Positions 52,276 to 61,964 of a stretch of 64,000 nt of DNA are shown here, piece after piece. Source of the DNA: Paracoccaceae bacterium. Its GTDB lineage: Bacteria > Pseudomonadota > Alphaproteobacteria > Rhodobacterales > Rhodobacteraceae. The position numbers and the translations under genes are program-made. Within the stretch, counting starts at the first letter, position 1, and each line of letters begins with the position of its first letter. The notes under the pieces were generated by a model, which saw only the letters and a list, made by a program, of their open reading frames with translations, made no database searches and had not been told where the DNA came from. Location of the stretch: positions 682,001 to 746,000 of the forward strand of contig JACKKD010000002.1 in assembly GCA_020637675.1 (NCBI GenBank), given 5' to 3'.

Positions 52276-53397
52276 ATGACGCACAATCCGATCCGACCCT
52301 GGCGGAACATCGACCGGCGGAAGTCGCGCAGGATCATGGTGGGCACCGTGCCCGTGGGCGGAGACGCGCCGATTACGGTGCAGACGATGACCAACACGAT
52401 CACCTCGGACGTGCGGGCGACCGTGGATCAGGTGCAGCGCGCAGTGGCGGCGGGCGCCGACATCGTGCGGGTCTCGACGCCGGACGAGGAGTCGACCCGC
52501 GCCCTGCGGGAGATCGTGCGCGAAAGCCCTGTGCCGATCGTGGCCGATATCCATTTCCACTATCGCCGCGCCATCGAGGCCGCCGAGGCCGGCGCGGCCT
52601 GTCTCAGGATCAACCCCGGCAACATCGGCTCGGCCGATCGGGTGCGCGAGGTCGTGAGGGCCGCGAAGGATCACGGCTGTTCGATCCGGATCGGCGTCAA
52701 TGCCGGAAGCCTTGAAAAGCACCTGCTCGACAAGTACGGCGAACCCTGCCCGGACGCGATGGTGGAATCCGGTCTCGACCACATCAAGCTCCTGCAGGAC
52801 AACGACTTTCACGAATTCAAGATTTCCTGCAAGGCCTCCGACGTCTTCCTCGCCGCGGCTGCCTACCAGCAACTGGCAGAAGCCACCGACGCGCCGATCC
52901 ATCTCGGCATCACCGAGGCCGGGGGCCTTGTCTCCGGCACGGTAAAATCCGCGATCGGGCTCGGCAACCTCCTCTGGATGGGGATCGGCGACACGATCCG
53001 CGTCTCGCTCTCCGCCGATCCGGTCGAGGAGGTGAAGGTCGGCTACGAGATCCTGAAATCGCTCGGCCTCAGGACCCGCGGCGTGCAGATCATCTCCTGC
53101 CCGTCCTGCGCGCGGCAGGGCTTCGACGTCATCAAGACCGTCGAGGCGCTGGAGAAGCGGCTCGAACACATCAAGACGCCGATCTCGCTTTCGATCATCG
53201 GCTGCGTGGTGAACGGGCCGGGCGAGGCCCTGATGACCGACATCGGCTTCACCGGCGGCGGGGCAGGGTCGGGCATGGTCTATCTGGCCGGCCGGCAGGA
53301 CCACAAGATGACCAACGACCGCATGATCGACCATATCGTCGAACTGGTCGAGGCGCGCGCGGCCGAACTGGAATCCGCCAGGGCGGCGGCCGAGTAG
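52276..53397 (+). CDS. ispG: 4-hydroxy-3-methylbut-2-enyl diphosphate synthase
   Basis: Converts MEcPP to HMBPP in the MEP isoprenoid pathway using a [4Fe-4S] cluster. The 373-aa protein has VPVGGDAPITVQTMTNT near the N-terminus, ADIHFHYRRAIEA, RINPGNIGS, and the cluster cysteines in IISCPSCARQGFD and the segment IIGCVVNGPGEA. The start at 52276 gives the usual length. Follows the RodZ-like gene by 70 bp on the same strand. Confidence 0.95.
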   Translation: MTHNPIRPWRNIDRRKSRRIMVGTVPVGGDAPITVQTMTNTITSDVRATVDQVQRAVAAGADIVRVSTPDEESTRALREIVRESPVPIVADIHFHYRRAIEAAEAGAACLRINPGNIGSADRVREVVRAAKDHGCSIRIGVNAGSLEKHLLDKYGEPCPDAMVESGLDHIKLLQDNDFHEFKISCKASDVFLAAAAYQQLAEATDAPIHLGITEAGGLVSGTVKSAIGLGNLLWMGIGDTIRVSLSADPVEEVKVGYEILKSLGLRTRGVQIISCPSCARQGFDVIKTVEALEKRLEHIKTPISLSIIGCVVNGPGEALMTDIGFTGGGAGSGMVYLAGRQDHKMTNDRMIDHIVELVEARAAELESARAAAE

Positions 53398-53495
53398 GTC
53401 GCGGCCGAATGGGCGGGGGCGCCGCCCCGCCGAGGTGTCTGGCGCAAGATGAAAGCACGTTGACGGCGTGCGGGCCGCCAATTAGCTGAGCCGTC

Positions 53496-55307
53496 ATGGC
53501 ACGCGCACCGCTTCTCCAGCTATCCGGCATCTCTTTGACCTTCGGCGGCTATCCGGTCTTCGAGGCACTCGATCTCACCGTCCAGCCGGGCGACCGCCTG
53601 GCGCTTGTCGGGCGCAACGGGTCGGGCAAGTCGACGCTGATGAAGGTCATGGCGGGGCTGGTGGAGCCGGACCGGGGCGAGCGGGTGCTGCCGCCCGGCG
53701 TGACCGTCGGCTACATGGAACAGGAGCCCGACCTTTCGGCCTATGCAACGCTCGGGGATTTCGCCGCCTCCGGCCTGCCGGAAGGCGAGGGCTACCGCGT
53801 CGCGGTCGTGGCCGAGGGGCTGAAGTTCGATCCCGCGACGCCTGTCGCCGCCGCCTCGGGCGGCGAGCGGCGGCGCGCGGCGCTGGCCAAGCTTCTGGCC
53901 GAGGCGCCGGAGCTGATGCTTCTGGACGAGCCCACCAACCACCTCGACATCGAGGCGATCGGCTGGCTGGAGGAACGGTTGCAGGACACCCGCGCCGCCT
54001 ATGTCATCATCAGCCACGACCGCGCGTTCCTCAGGGCGCTGACCCGGGCGACGCTCTGGATCGACCGGGGCGAGGTCCGGCGCAACGAGCGGGGGTTTGA
54101 CGCCTTCGAGGACTGGCGCGAGACGGTCTGGGCGGAGGAAGACCTCGCCCGCCACAAGCTCGACCGCAAGATCAAGGCCGAGGCGCGCTGGGCGGTCGAG
54201 GGCATCTCGGCGCGGCGCAAGCGCAACCAGGGACGGGTGCGGACGCTCGCCGCGATGCGGGCCGAACGGGCGGCGATGATCCGGCGCCAGGGCACGGCCG
54301 GTATGGCGCTGGAGACGGGGCAGGTATCGGGGCGGCTGGTGATCGAGGCGAAGGGCATTTCCAAGGCCTTCGGCGCGCGGACGATCCTCAGGCCCTTTGA
54401 CCTGACGATCCTGCGTGGCGACCGGGTGGCCTTCGTCGGCCCGAACGGGGCGGGGAAGACCACGCTCCTGAAAATCCTCACCGGCGAGATCGCCCCAGAC
54501 GCGGGGACGGTGCGCCACGGAACCAACCTCGAGGTCGCGGTCTTCGACCAGGCACGGGCGACGCTCGACCTCGACATGACGCTCTGGGACGGACTCGTGA
54601 ACGACCCCGGGATGAAGGTTTCGGGCCGTTCCGACCAGGTCATGGTGCGGGGTGAACCGCGCCATGTCGTGGCCTATCTGAAGGATTTCCTCTTCGACGA
54701 GGCGCAGGCGCGGGCGCCCGTCGGCTCGCTCTCGGGCGGCGAGCGGGCGCGGCTCCTGCTGGCACGGATCATGGCGAGGCCCTCGAACCTCCTGGTGCTG
54801 GACGAGCCGACAAACGACCTCGACGTGGAAACGCTGGACCTTCTGCAGGACCTCCTCGGCGACTACGAGGGGACGGTGCTCATCGTCAGCCACGACCGGG
54901 ACTTCATCGACCGCGTGGCGACGACGACGGTCGCCTTCGAGGGCGAGGGCCGCGTCACGGTCTATGCCGGCGGCTGGACCGACTATCAGGCGCAGAAGCC
55001 GGAGGCGGCGCCAGCGCCCTCCGCCAGGGCCCCCGCCAAGTCGCTTTCCTCGCCCGAGCCGAAGCAGAAGAAGGCCGCGCAAGGCCTTACATTTACAGAG
55101 AAACATCGGCTGGAGGCACTGCCTGCGATCATCGAGCGGCTGGAGGCGGAGATCGGGAAGCTCACCGACTTCCTTTCGGACCCGGACCTCTTCCAGAAGG
55201 CGCCCGACAGGTTCCGCCGCGCCTCGGAAGGGCTTGCCGAGCGGCAGGCGGCGCTGAGCGCGGCCGAGGAGGAATGGCTGATGCTGGAAGAGAAGGCCAC
55301 CGCATGA
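53496..55307 (+). CDS. uup: ABC-F family ATPase (Uup-like)
   Basis: A 603-aa soluble protein with two ABC ATPase domains and no membrane domain: Walker A GRNGSGKSTLMKV and GPNGAGKTTLLKI, signatures SGGERRRAALAKLL and SGGERARLLLARIM, and a charged C-terminal coiled coil (from about residue 530) typical of Uup. ABC-F proteins act on ribosomes, affecting translation or antibiotic tolerance, and on DNA metabolism for Uup. Overlaps the CaiB/BaiF gene by ATGA. Confidence 0.88.
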   Translation: MARAPLLQLSGISLTFGGYPVFEALDLTVQPGDRLALVGRNGSGKSTLMKVMAGLVEPDRGERVLPPGVTVGYMEQEPDLSAYATLGDFAASGLPEGEGYRVAVVAEGLKFDPATPVAAASGGERRRAALAKLLAEAPELMLLDEPTNHLDIEAIGWLEERLQDTRAAYVIISHDRAFLRALTRATLWIDRGEVRRNERGFDAFEDWRETVWAEEDLARHKLDRKIKAEARWAVEGISARRKRNQGRVRTLAAMRAERAAMIRRQGTAGMALETGQVSGRLVIEAKGISKAFGARTILRPFDLTILRGDRVAFVGPNGAGKTTLLKILTGEIAPDAGTVRHGTNLEVAVFDQARATLDLDMTLWDGLVNDPGMKVSGRSDQVMVRGEPRHVVAYLKDFLFDEAQARAPVGSLSGGERARLLLARIMARPSNLLVLDEPTNDLDVETLDLLQDLLGDYEGTVLIVSHDRDFIDRVATTTVAFEGEGRVTVYAGGWTDYQAQKPEAAPAPSARAPAKSLSSPEPKQKKAAQGLTFTEKHRLEALPAIIERLEAEIGKLTDFLSDPDLFQKAPDRFRRASEGLAERQAALSAAEEEWLMLEEKATA

Positions 55308-56389
55308 GGGGGCCTCTTACCGGTCTCCGGATCGTCGAGATCGCGGGGCTCGGGCCCACGCCCTTCGCGGCGATGCTGCTCGCCGACATGGGCGCCGAGG
55401 TCGTGCGCATCGAGCGGCCGGGGCACCGGCATATCCTCGGGCTCGATCATGACATCCTGAACCGGGGCCGGGGTTTCGTCGTGCTCGACCTCAAGTCGGA
55501 CACGGGGAAGACCGCGGCGCGGCGCCTCATCGATCGCGCCGACGGGGTGATCGAAGGGCTGCGCCCCGGCGTGATGGAACGGCTCGGCCTCGGGCCCGAG
55601 GACTTTCCCGGGAACCCCCGGCTCGTCTACGGGCGGATGACCGGCTGGGGGCAGTCCGGTCCTCTGGCGCACACGGCGGGGCACGACATCACCTACATTG
55701 CGCTCTCTGGGGCGCTTCATGCGGTCGGGCCGGTGGAGCGGCCGGTGCCGCCCCTGAACCTCGTCGGCGATTTCGGCGGCGGTGGAATGTATCTCGCCTT
55801 CGGCATGGCCTGCGCCTTCCTGGAGGCGGCGAGGAGCGGGCAGGGGCAGGTGGTGGACGCCGCAATCTCCGACGGAACGGCGCATCTGATGGCGATGATC
55901 CAGGGGCTGGCGGCGGGCGGGCTCTGGTCGGACGCACGCGAGGCGAACCTGCTCGATGGCGCGGCACCCTTCTATCGCTGCTATGCCTGCAAGGACAGCG
56001 GGTTCCTTGCCGTGGGCGCGATCGAGCCGAAATTCTGGTCCGAGTTCCTGAGGCTCGCCGGGATCGACCCGGGCGGGATGCCCGACCAGATGGACCGTGC
56101 GCGCTGGCCCGAGGCGCGGGCGCGGGTGGCGGCGCGGATCGCGGAGCGGACGCGGGATGACTGGGCCGGGGTCTTCGCAGGGTCGGATGCCTGCGCGGTT
56201 CCGGTCCTGACGCTGGTCGAGGCGCCCTCGCACCCGCACAACGCGGCGCGCGCGACCTACCTCGTCCACGATGGCGTCACCCAGCCCGCGCCGGCACCGC
56301 GGTTGTCGCGCACGCCGGGACGGGTCGCCGCAGGGTCGCAGTCCGAACCGCTGGACCTCGCCGCGCTTCTCGTGCGGTGGGGCGCCTGA
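55304..56389 (+). CDS. CaiB/BaiF family CoA transferase or alpha-methylacyl-CoA racemase
   Basis: A 361-aa class III CoA-transferase fold. Segments GLRIVEIAGLGPTPFAAMLLADMGAEV, YGRMTGWGQSGPLAHTAGHDITYIALSGAL and the AGGG-rich dimer region; the first is characteristic of alpha-methylacyl-CoA racemases. Catalytic Asp in GHDITY (D around residue 127). The start at 55304 overlaps the uup stop. The substrate in this organism is unknown. Convergent with the RACo-like gene. Confidence 0.85.
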   Translation: MRGPLTGLRIVEIAGLGPTPFAAMLLADMGAEVVRIERPGHRHILGLDHDILNRGRGFVVLDLKSDTGKTAARRLIDRADGVIEGLRPGVMERLGLGPEDFPGNPRLVYGRMTGWGQSGPLAHTAGHDITYIALSGALHAVGPVERPVPPLNLVGDFGGGGMYLAFGMACAFLEAARSGQGQVVDAAISDGTAHLMAMIQGLAAGGLWSDAREANLLDGAAPFYRCYACKDSGFLAVGAIEPKFWSEFLRLAGIDPGGMPDQMDRARWPEARARVAARIAERTRDDWAGVFAGSDACAVPVLTLVEAPSHPHNAARATYLVHDGVTQPAPAPRLSRTPGRVAAGSQSEPLDLAALLVRWGA

Positions 56390-56392
56390 AGG

Positions 56393-58426
56393 TCAGCCGC
56401 GCCGGCGCCTGCGCCCGCCATCGCCGCCGCCCGCGGTATTGAAGGCGACCTGCGGAAGGGTGACGATCGCGGCCAGTTCGGGGAAGGGATCGCTCGCGTG
56501 CGGGATCGCGTTCGCGGCGACGAAATGCTCCTGGAAGCGCGGTTCGATGGCGGTCTCCACCTTGTGGATGCGCGTCACCTCCGCCTCGATCGCCGCGCGG
56601 GCGGCGATGCTGCAAAGCGCGATGCGCGCGCCGGTGCCTGCGGCATTGCCCGCCGAGGCGACCTTGTCGAGCGGGCAGTCGGGGATCATGCCGAGCACCA
56701 TGGCGTGCTTCGGCGAGATATGCGCGCCGAAGGCGCCGGCCAGCACCACGCGGTCCACCCGGTCGATGCCGAGCTCGTCCATCAGCAGCCGCGCGCCGGC
56801 GTAGAGCGCCGACTTCGCAAGCTGTATGGCGCGGATGTCACCTTGCGTGACCATGATGAGCGGTCCGCCCCCGGCGGAGCCGTCGTGAAGGACAAAGGCG
56901 TGGGTCCGGCCCTGCGGCACGCAGCGCAGCGTGCCCGTCTGCTCGGCCGAGCCGATGAGCCCGCCTGCGTCGACGATACCCGCCATGCGCATCTCTGCCA
57001 CCACCTCGATGATGCCCGAACCGCAGATCCCGGTGATCCCGGTCTGGGCGGTCGCGGCGGCGAAGCCGGGGTCGTCCGACCAGAGGTCGCAGCCGATGAC
57101 ACGGAAGCGCGGCTCCTTCGTGGCCGGGTCGATCTCCACCCGTTCGATGGCGCCGGGCGCTGCGCGCTGGCCGCTGGAAATCTGCGCCCCCTCGAAGGCG
57201 GGCCCGGTGGGCGAGGAACAGGCGAGCACCCGATCCTTGTTGCCGAGAAGCAGCTCGGCATTGGTGCCGACGTCAACGATCAGCACCATGTCGTCGGACT
57301 TGTTCGGTTCCTCGGACAATGCCACGGCCGCGCAATCCGCGCCGACATGGCCCGCGATGCACGGCAGCACATAGATCCGCGCGTTTTCGTGGATCGCGGA
57401 AAGCTCGAGGTCGCGGGAGGGCAGCGACAGGCTTTCCGAGGTGGCAAGCGCGAAGGGTGCCTGGCCAAGCTCCACCGGGTCGATCCCGAGGAGCAGATGG
57501 TGCATCACCGGGTTGCAGACGAAGACCGTCTCGACGATCTGCGCCGGATCGACGCCGGCCTCCGCCGCGATGGCGCGGGCGAGGTCGTTGATCGCCTGCC
57601 GCACGGCTTTCGTCATCTCGACGTCGCCGCCGGGGTTCATCATCGCGTAGCTCACCCGGCTCATCAGGTCTTCGCCGAAGCGGATCTGCGGGTTCATGAG
57701 GCCCGAGGACGCCAGCACGTTGCCGTTCCTGAGGTCGCAGAGATGCGCCGCTATGGTCGTGGAGCCGAGGTCGATGGCAAGCCCGTAGAGCCGCCCCTCC
57801 CAGAAGCCGGGGTGAAGGTCGAGGATCTGGGGCCGGCCGTAGTGGTCGCGGTGGAGGATCACCGTGACCTTCCACTCGCCCTTCCGCAGGATCGGCTGCA
57901 GCCGCCGCAGGAGCCAGGGGTCCGCGGCGAGGCCGTCGATCTGCCACTGGTCCTTCAGCGCGGCGGCAAGGCGCTGGAAATCGCCAGAAGGCTCGTGCAT
58001 GTCGGGCTCGGCCACCTCGACGTAGTAGGCGTGGGTCGCCGGGGCCATGGTCATCACCCGCGCGGTCGCGGACTTGCGGATCACCTGGCGGTGGACTTGG
58101 CTTTCCGGCGGAACGTCGATGACGACGTCGCCCATGATCTTCGCCTGGCAGCCGAGCCGGCGGCCCTCCTTCATGCCGCGGATGCGGTCGTAGCGTTCCT
58201 CGACCGCGTTCCACTCGGACAGCGCATCCGCTGTCACGGTCAGGCCGTGCTTCGGAAACTCGCCGTAGCCGGGCGTGATCTGGCACTTGGAGCAGATGCC
58301 GCGCCCGCCGCAGACCGAATCGAGATCGACGCCGAGCTGGCGCGCGGCGGTAAGCACGGGGGTGCCAAGGGCAAAGCGCCCGCGTTTACCCGAAGGCGTG
58401 AAGATCACCAGCGCATCGTCGGCCAT
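56393..58426 (-). CDS. RACo-like ferredoxin/ASKHA ATPase (DUF4445), corrinoid activator-like
   Basis: 677 residues: N-terminal plant-type [2Fe-2S] domain (VCGGRGICSKC, then GCQAKI), a middle region, and a C-terminal ASKHA-fold ATPase (LYGLAIDLGSTTIAAHL, LIVDVGTNAELLLGN, GICGSGIIEVVAEM, VVLAGAFGAHISP). Such proteins use ATP to drive reductive reactivation of corrinoid proteins in methyl-transfer. The end GGGDGGRRRRRG is basic. No corrinoid methyltransferase lies nearby in the window. The start at 58426 follows an AAGG; longer readings are rejected. Confidence 0.85.
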   Translation of the reverse strand: MADDALVIFTPSGKRGRFALGTPVLTAARQLGVDLDSVCGGRGICSKCQITPGYGEFPKHGLTVTADALSEWNAVEERYDRIRGMKEGRRLGCQAKIMGDVVIDVPPESQVHRQVIRKSATARVMTMAPATHAYYVEVAEPDMHEPSGDFQRLAAALKDQWQIDGLAADPWLLRRLQPILRKGEWKVTVILHRDHYGRPQILDLHPGFWEGRLYGLAIDLGSTTIAAHLCDLRNGNVLASSGLMNPQIRFGEDLMSRVSYAMMNPGGDVEMTKAVRQAINDLARAIAAEAGVDPAQIVETVFVCNPVMHHLLLGIDPVELGQAPFALATSESLSLPSRDLELSAIHENARIYVLPCIAGHVGADCAAVALSEEPNKSDDMVLIVDVGTNAELLLGNKDRVLACSSPTGPAFEGAQISSGQRAAPGAIERVEIDPATKEPRFRVIGCDLWSDDPGFAAATAQTGITGICGSGIIEVVAEMRMAGIVDAGGLIGSAEQTGTLRCVPQGRTHAFVLHDGSAGGGPLIMVTQGDIRAIQLAKSALYAGARLLMDELGIDRVDRVVLAGAFGAHISPKHAMVLGMIPDCPLDKVASAGNAAGTGARIALCSIAARAAIEAEVTRIHKVETAIEPRFQEHFVAANAIPHASDPFPELAAIVTLPQVAFNTAGGGDGGRRRRRG

Positions 58427-58539
58427 GGCAAGCCCTTTTCGTCCGTTCGCAGGTCTATCTAAGCCCTTTCGCGGCAAGGGCAACGCCCGCAAGCGGCATG
58501 GCAGGGTCAGCCTGCGTCAGTGTTGGGGATCGGGCCGGT

Positions 58540-59280
58540 TCAGCCGCGTTCGCCGGCGACGATGGCGCGCATCGTCTCAAGCGGCGCGTAGCCGCGCAGC
58601 ATCTGGTCGCCCATGACGAAGGTGGGCGTGCCGGAAATCTGCATCCGCTGCGCGAGAAGGTGGTTCGCCTCGATGACCTTGGTCACCTCGGGCGCGTCCA
58701 TCTTCGCGAGGATCGCCTTGCCGTCGAGCCCGAGATCCTCGGCGAAGGAGAGGAGCGTGTCCTCGGTCACGTCGCCGCGGAAGTCCTCGTAGAAGCCCGC
58801 GTTGATCTTCTCGTAGGCATCCCGGCCGACCGACTGGAGCGCCGCGATCGCGAATCGCGAGGCGATCACGGACTGTTCGCCGAGGATCGGGAATTCCTTG
58901 ACGATGTAGCGGATGTCGCCGTCCGAGGCCACGAGATCGGCGACCTCGGCATGGGCCTTCCGGCAGTAGCCGCAGCGGTAGTCGATGAACTCGACGACCG
59001 TGAGGCTGCCCTCCGGGTTGCCGCCGACGAAGGAGAAGCCGTCCTCGAAGATATCCGCGGCGTTGGCCTTCACAAGCGCGGCATCGCCATCAGCCGCCGC
59101 CTGGGCCTGGCGCTTCTGCAACTCGTCGATCGCCTCGGCGAGAACCTCGGGGTTTTCCATCAGATAGGCCCGGACCTCGGCGCGGAATGCATCGCGCTCG
59201 GCCTCCGTCATCTTCGTCATGTCGAAGGCGGTGGCGGGGGTCGCAATCATCGCGGCGAACGCGAGCGGGACGAGTTTCAT
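58540..59280 (-). CDS. DsbA family thiol-disulfide oxidoreductase
   Basis: 246 residues with a signal peptide (MKLVPLAFAAMIATPATAF), a helical N-terminal region and a thioredoxin-fold domain with the active site CGYC in FIDYRCGYCRKAHAE near residue 120, plus the cis-Pro segment SGTPTFVMG. Makes or reshuffles disulfides in periplasmic proteins. Monocistronic; divergent from the aminotransferase gene at 59450. Confidence 0.88.
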   Translation of the reverse strand: MKLVPLAFAAMIATPATAFDMTKMTEAERDAFRAEVRAYLMENPEVLAEAIDELQKRQAQAAADGDAALVKANAADIFEDGFSFVGGNPEGSLTVVEFIDYRCGYCRKAHAEVADLVASDGDIRYIVKEFPILGEQSVIASRFAIAALQSVGRDAYEKINAGFYEDFRGDVTEDTLLSFAEDLGLDGKAILAKMDAPEVTKVIEANHLLAQRMQISGTPTFVMGDQMLRGYAPLETMRAIVAGERG

Positions 59281-59449
59281 CGGCGGCCTCTCATCGGGGG
59301 CGCGCCTGTGGCGCACCGGGTCGGACAAATCGGGACAGGCCATCGCAGGCTTTCCGGCGGCGCAAGGCCGGGCCGGTGCGGCCCATTGACCTTGGTGCCG
59401 CGGGCTGGAAAGAACGACCCCGTCAACGGCCGCCACCATAGAGAGAACG

Positions 59450-60592
59450 ATGCGCACATCAAGCCGCGGGATGGTCGATCCCTTCATTGTGATGGACGTG
59501 ATGGAGGCCGCCCGCGCGGCCGAGGCGGCGGGCCGCCACATCATCCACATGGAGGTGGGCCAGCCGTCCACGCCGGCGCCTGCCGCCGCGCGGGCGGCCC
59601 TGGCCCGGGCGCTGGAAGAAGATGCGCTCGGCTATACGGTGGCGCTCGGCCTGCCGGCGCTGCGGCAGGGAATCGCGCGGCATTACGCCGAGCGGTACGG
59701 CGTCGATCTCGACCCCGCGCGGGTGATCGTGACGGCGGGGTCCTCGGGGGCGTTCCTTCTCGCCTTCTCGGCGCTCTTCGACGCGGGCGACCGGGTGGCG
59801 CTCGGCGAGCCCGGCTATCCTTCCTACCGCCAGATCCTGCGCGCGATGTCTGTCACGGCCGTCGGTATCCCGACGCAGCCGGAGAACCGCTACCAGCCGG
59901 TGCCCGACGAGGTTCCCCATGACGTGCAGGGCCTGATCGTCGCCTCGCCCGGCAACCCCTCGGGGACGATGCTCGCGCGCGAGGAGCTTGCGGCTCTCGC
60001 CGGGCTCTGCGCGGCGCGCGGGCTCGCGTTCATCTCGGACGAGATCTACCACGGGCTGAACTATGACCGGCGACCCGTCACGGCGCTGGAGGTCACGGAC
60101 GAGGTCTACGTCGTCAACTCCTTTTCCAAGTACTTCTCCATGACCGGCTGGCGCATCGGCTGGATGGTCGTTCCGGAGGCGCACGTGCGGGTGGTGGAGC
60201 GGCTGGCGCAGAACATGTTCATCTGCCCGCCACACGCGAGCCAGGTCGCGGCACTGGCCGCACTCGGCTGCGCCGAGGAGCTTGAAGCCAACGTCCGGGT
60301 CTATGCCGAGAACCGCCGGCTGATGCTGGAGGAACTGCCGAAGGCCGGGTTCACGCGGATCGCGCCGCCCGATGGCGCCTTCTACATCTATGCCGACGTG
60401 TCGGACCTAACCTCCGACAGCCGCGCCTTCGCGGCCGAGATCCTCGACCGGGCAGGGGTGGCGGTGACGCCCGGGCTCGACTTCGACCCGGTGCGGGGGG
60501 CCGGGACCCTGCGGTTTTCCTACGCACGGTCCACGGGCGACATCCGCGAAGGACTCCGGCGGCTTCACGACTTCATGACGACGCGCGGTTAG
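59450..60592 (+). CDS. Class I/II PLP-dependent aminotransferase
   Basis: A 380-aa fold-type I aminotransferase: HMEVGQPSTPAPAAARAAL near the N-terminus, VTAGSSGAFLLAFSALFDAGD, ASPGNPSG (Asn for the PLP pyridine), SDEIYHGL (Asp-x-x-Tyr) and PLP lysine in NSFSKYFSMTGWRIGW. Resembles aspartate/valine-pyruvate-type enzymes, but the amino donor is not clear from motifs. Start as given; 55 bp to the amidase gene that follows. Confidence 0.88.
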   Translation: MRTSSRGMVDPFIVMDVMEAARAAEAAGRHIIHMEVGQPSTPAPAAARAALARALEEDALGYTVALGLPALRQGIARHYAERYGVDLDPARVIVTAGSSGAFLLAFSALFDAGDRVALGEPGYPSYRQILRAMSVTAVGIPTQPENRYQPVPDEVPHDVQGLIVASPGNPSGTMLAREELAALAGLCAARGLAFISDEIYHGLNYDRRPVTALEVTDEVYVVNSFSKYFSMTGWRIGWMVVPEAHVRVVERLAQNMFICPPHASQVAALAALGCAEELEANVRVYAENRRLMLEELPKAGFTRIAPPDGAFYIYADVSDLTSDSRAFAAEILDRAGVAVTPGLDFDPVRGAGTLRFSYARSTGDIREGLRRLHDFMTTRG

Positions 60593-60646
60593 GGCTTGGG
60601 CCGCGCCGGCGCGGCGGCCTATCATCGCGGGAAAACGGGCAGGCGC

Positions 60647-61867
60647 ATGATGCTTCGGGCACTCCTCCTTTGCCTCGCCATGCTGGCGGCGGCCCCGCTG
60701 CGGGCGGCGGACCTGACCGCGCTCGCCCATCTCGATCCGGCCGCGTCGCGCGTGGCCGACGAGGGCGCAGGCGTCGCGGTCGATCTCGCGATTTCCAAGG
60801 CGGTGCCCTATCGCGCCTTCCTCATGAACGACCCGCCCCGGCTCGTGCTCGATTTCTCCGAGGTCGCGTTCGGCGTCTCGCGGCCCGCGGCCCTCGACCG
60901 CTCCGAACGGGTGCGGGCGCTGGCCTGGGGGCCGGTCCGTGCCGGCTGGTCGCGGCTTGTGGCCGAGCTGGACGGCCCCTACCGGATCGACAGCGCCGAG
61001 GAACGGGTCGGAGCCGGTGGCGAGGGCGAGGTGCGCATCCGGCTTGTGCCCGAGGACGCCTCCGCCTTCGCCGCCGCGACGGCCGCCGGCCCGCCCGAGG
61101 TCGCGCGCTGGGCGCTTCCGAAGCCCGCCGTCGTCGATACGCCGAAGCGCCGCCAGACCGGCGAGGCGCCGCTCGTCGTGGTGATAGACCCCGGCCATGG
61201 CGGCATCGACCCCGGCGCCGAGGCGGGCGCCCTCCAGGAAGCGGACGTGATTCTCGGCTTTGCGCGCGAACTGGCCGAACTTCTGCGGCGTTCCGGGATG
61301 ACCGTCGTGATGACCCGCGAGGAGGATGTCTTCGTCCCCCTCGAAACCCGGATCAGCGTCGCCCGCGCCGCCCGCGCGGACGTGTTCCTGTCGCTCCATG
61401 CCGATGCGCTGGCAGAGGGCGAGGCGACGGGGGCCACGGTCTTCCTCCTCGCCGAGGAGGCCAGCGACGGGGCCTCGGCGCGGCTTGCAGAGTGGCACGA
61501 CCGGGCCGATCTCCTGGCCGGGGTCGATCTTTCCGCCCAGGACGACCTCGTGGCACAGGTGATGATGGACATGGCCCGGACCGAGACTCAGCCCCGGGCC
61601 GACCGGCTGGCGGCTGCACTCGCGGCGGCAATCCGCGAGAAGGGCGGCAGGATGCACCGGCATCCGATCCAGCAGGCGGCCTTCTCGGTGCTGAAGTCGC
61701 CGGACATTCCCTCGATCCTGCTCGAAGTCGGGTTCCTGTCGTCCGAGGCCGACCGCAAGCGGCTCGTCGATCCGGTGTGGCGCGCGACGATGCAAGAGGC
61801 CATCCTCGCGGCACTGAAGACCTGGGCGGAAGCCGACGCGGCCGAGGCGAAGCTCCTGCGGCAGTAG
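60647..61867 (+). CDS. N-acetylmuramoyl-L-alanine amidase (AMIN plus Amidase_3)
   Basis: Zinc amidase cutting peptide side chains from murein during septation and turnover. 406 aa: signal peptide (MMLRALLLCLAMLAAAPLRA), AMIN domain (about residues 25-130, RLVLDFSEVAF), Amidase_3 domain with VVVIDPGHGGIDPGA (zinc His), NxE-type second site, DVFLSLHADA and the catalytic glutamate near SILLEVGFLSS. AmiC-type in division nomenclature, not related to the amide sensor at 38 kb. Followed by the PBP1A gene, a cell-wall neighbour. Confidence 0.9.
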   Translation: MMLRALLLCLAMLAAAPLRAADLTALAHLDPAASRVADEGAGVAVDLAISKAVPYRAFLMNDPPRLVLDFSEVAFGVSRPAALDRSERVRALAWGPVRAGWSRLVAELDGPYRIDSAEERVGAGGEGEVRIRLVPEDASAFAAATAAGPPEVARWALPKPAVVDTPKRRQTGEAPLVVVIDPGHGGIDPGAEAGALQEADVILGFARELAELLRRSGMTVVMTREEDVFVPLETRISVARAARADVFLSLHADALAEGEATGATVFLLAEEASDGASARLAEWHDRADLLAGVDLSAQDDLVAQVMMDMARTETQPRADRLAAALAAAIREKGGRMHRHPIQQAAFSVLKSPDIPSILLEVGFLSSEADRKRLVDPVWRATMQEAILAALKTWAEADAAEAKLLRQ

Positions 61868-61964
61868 CACGCGGCGATCCGCCAAGGCGCGCGGCACAAG
61901 CCGAGTTGTTTTGACCCGCCCCGCCGTGCACTGTATAGACGCCGCGTTCTCTCGGGAGTCTCGC

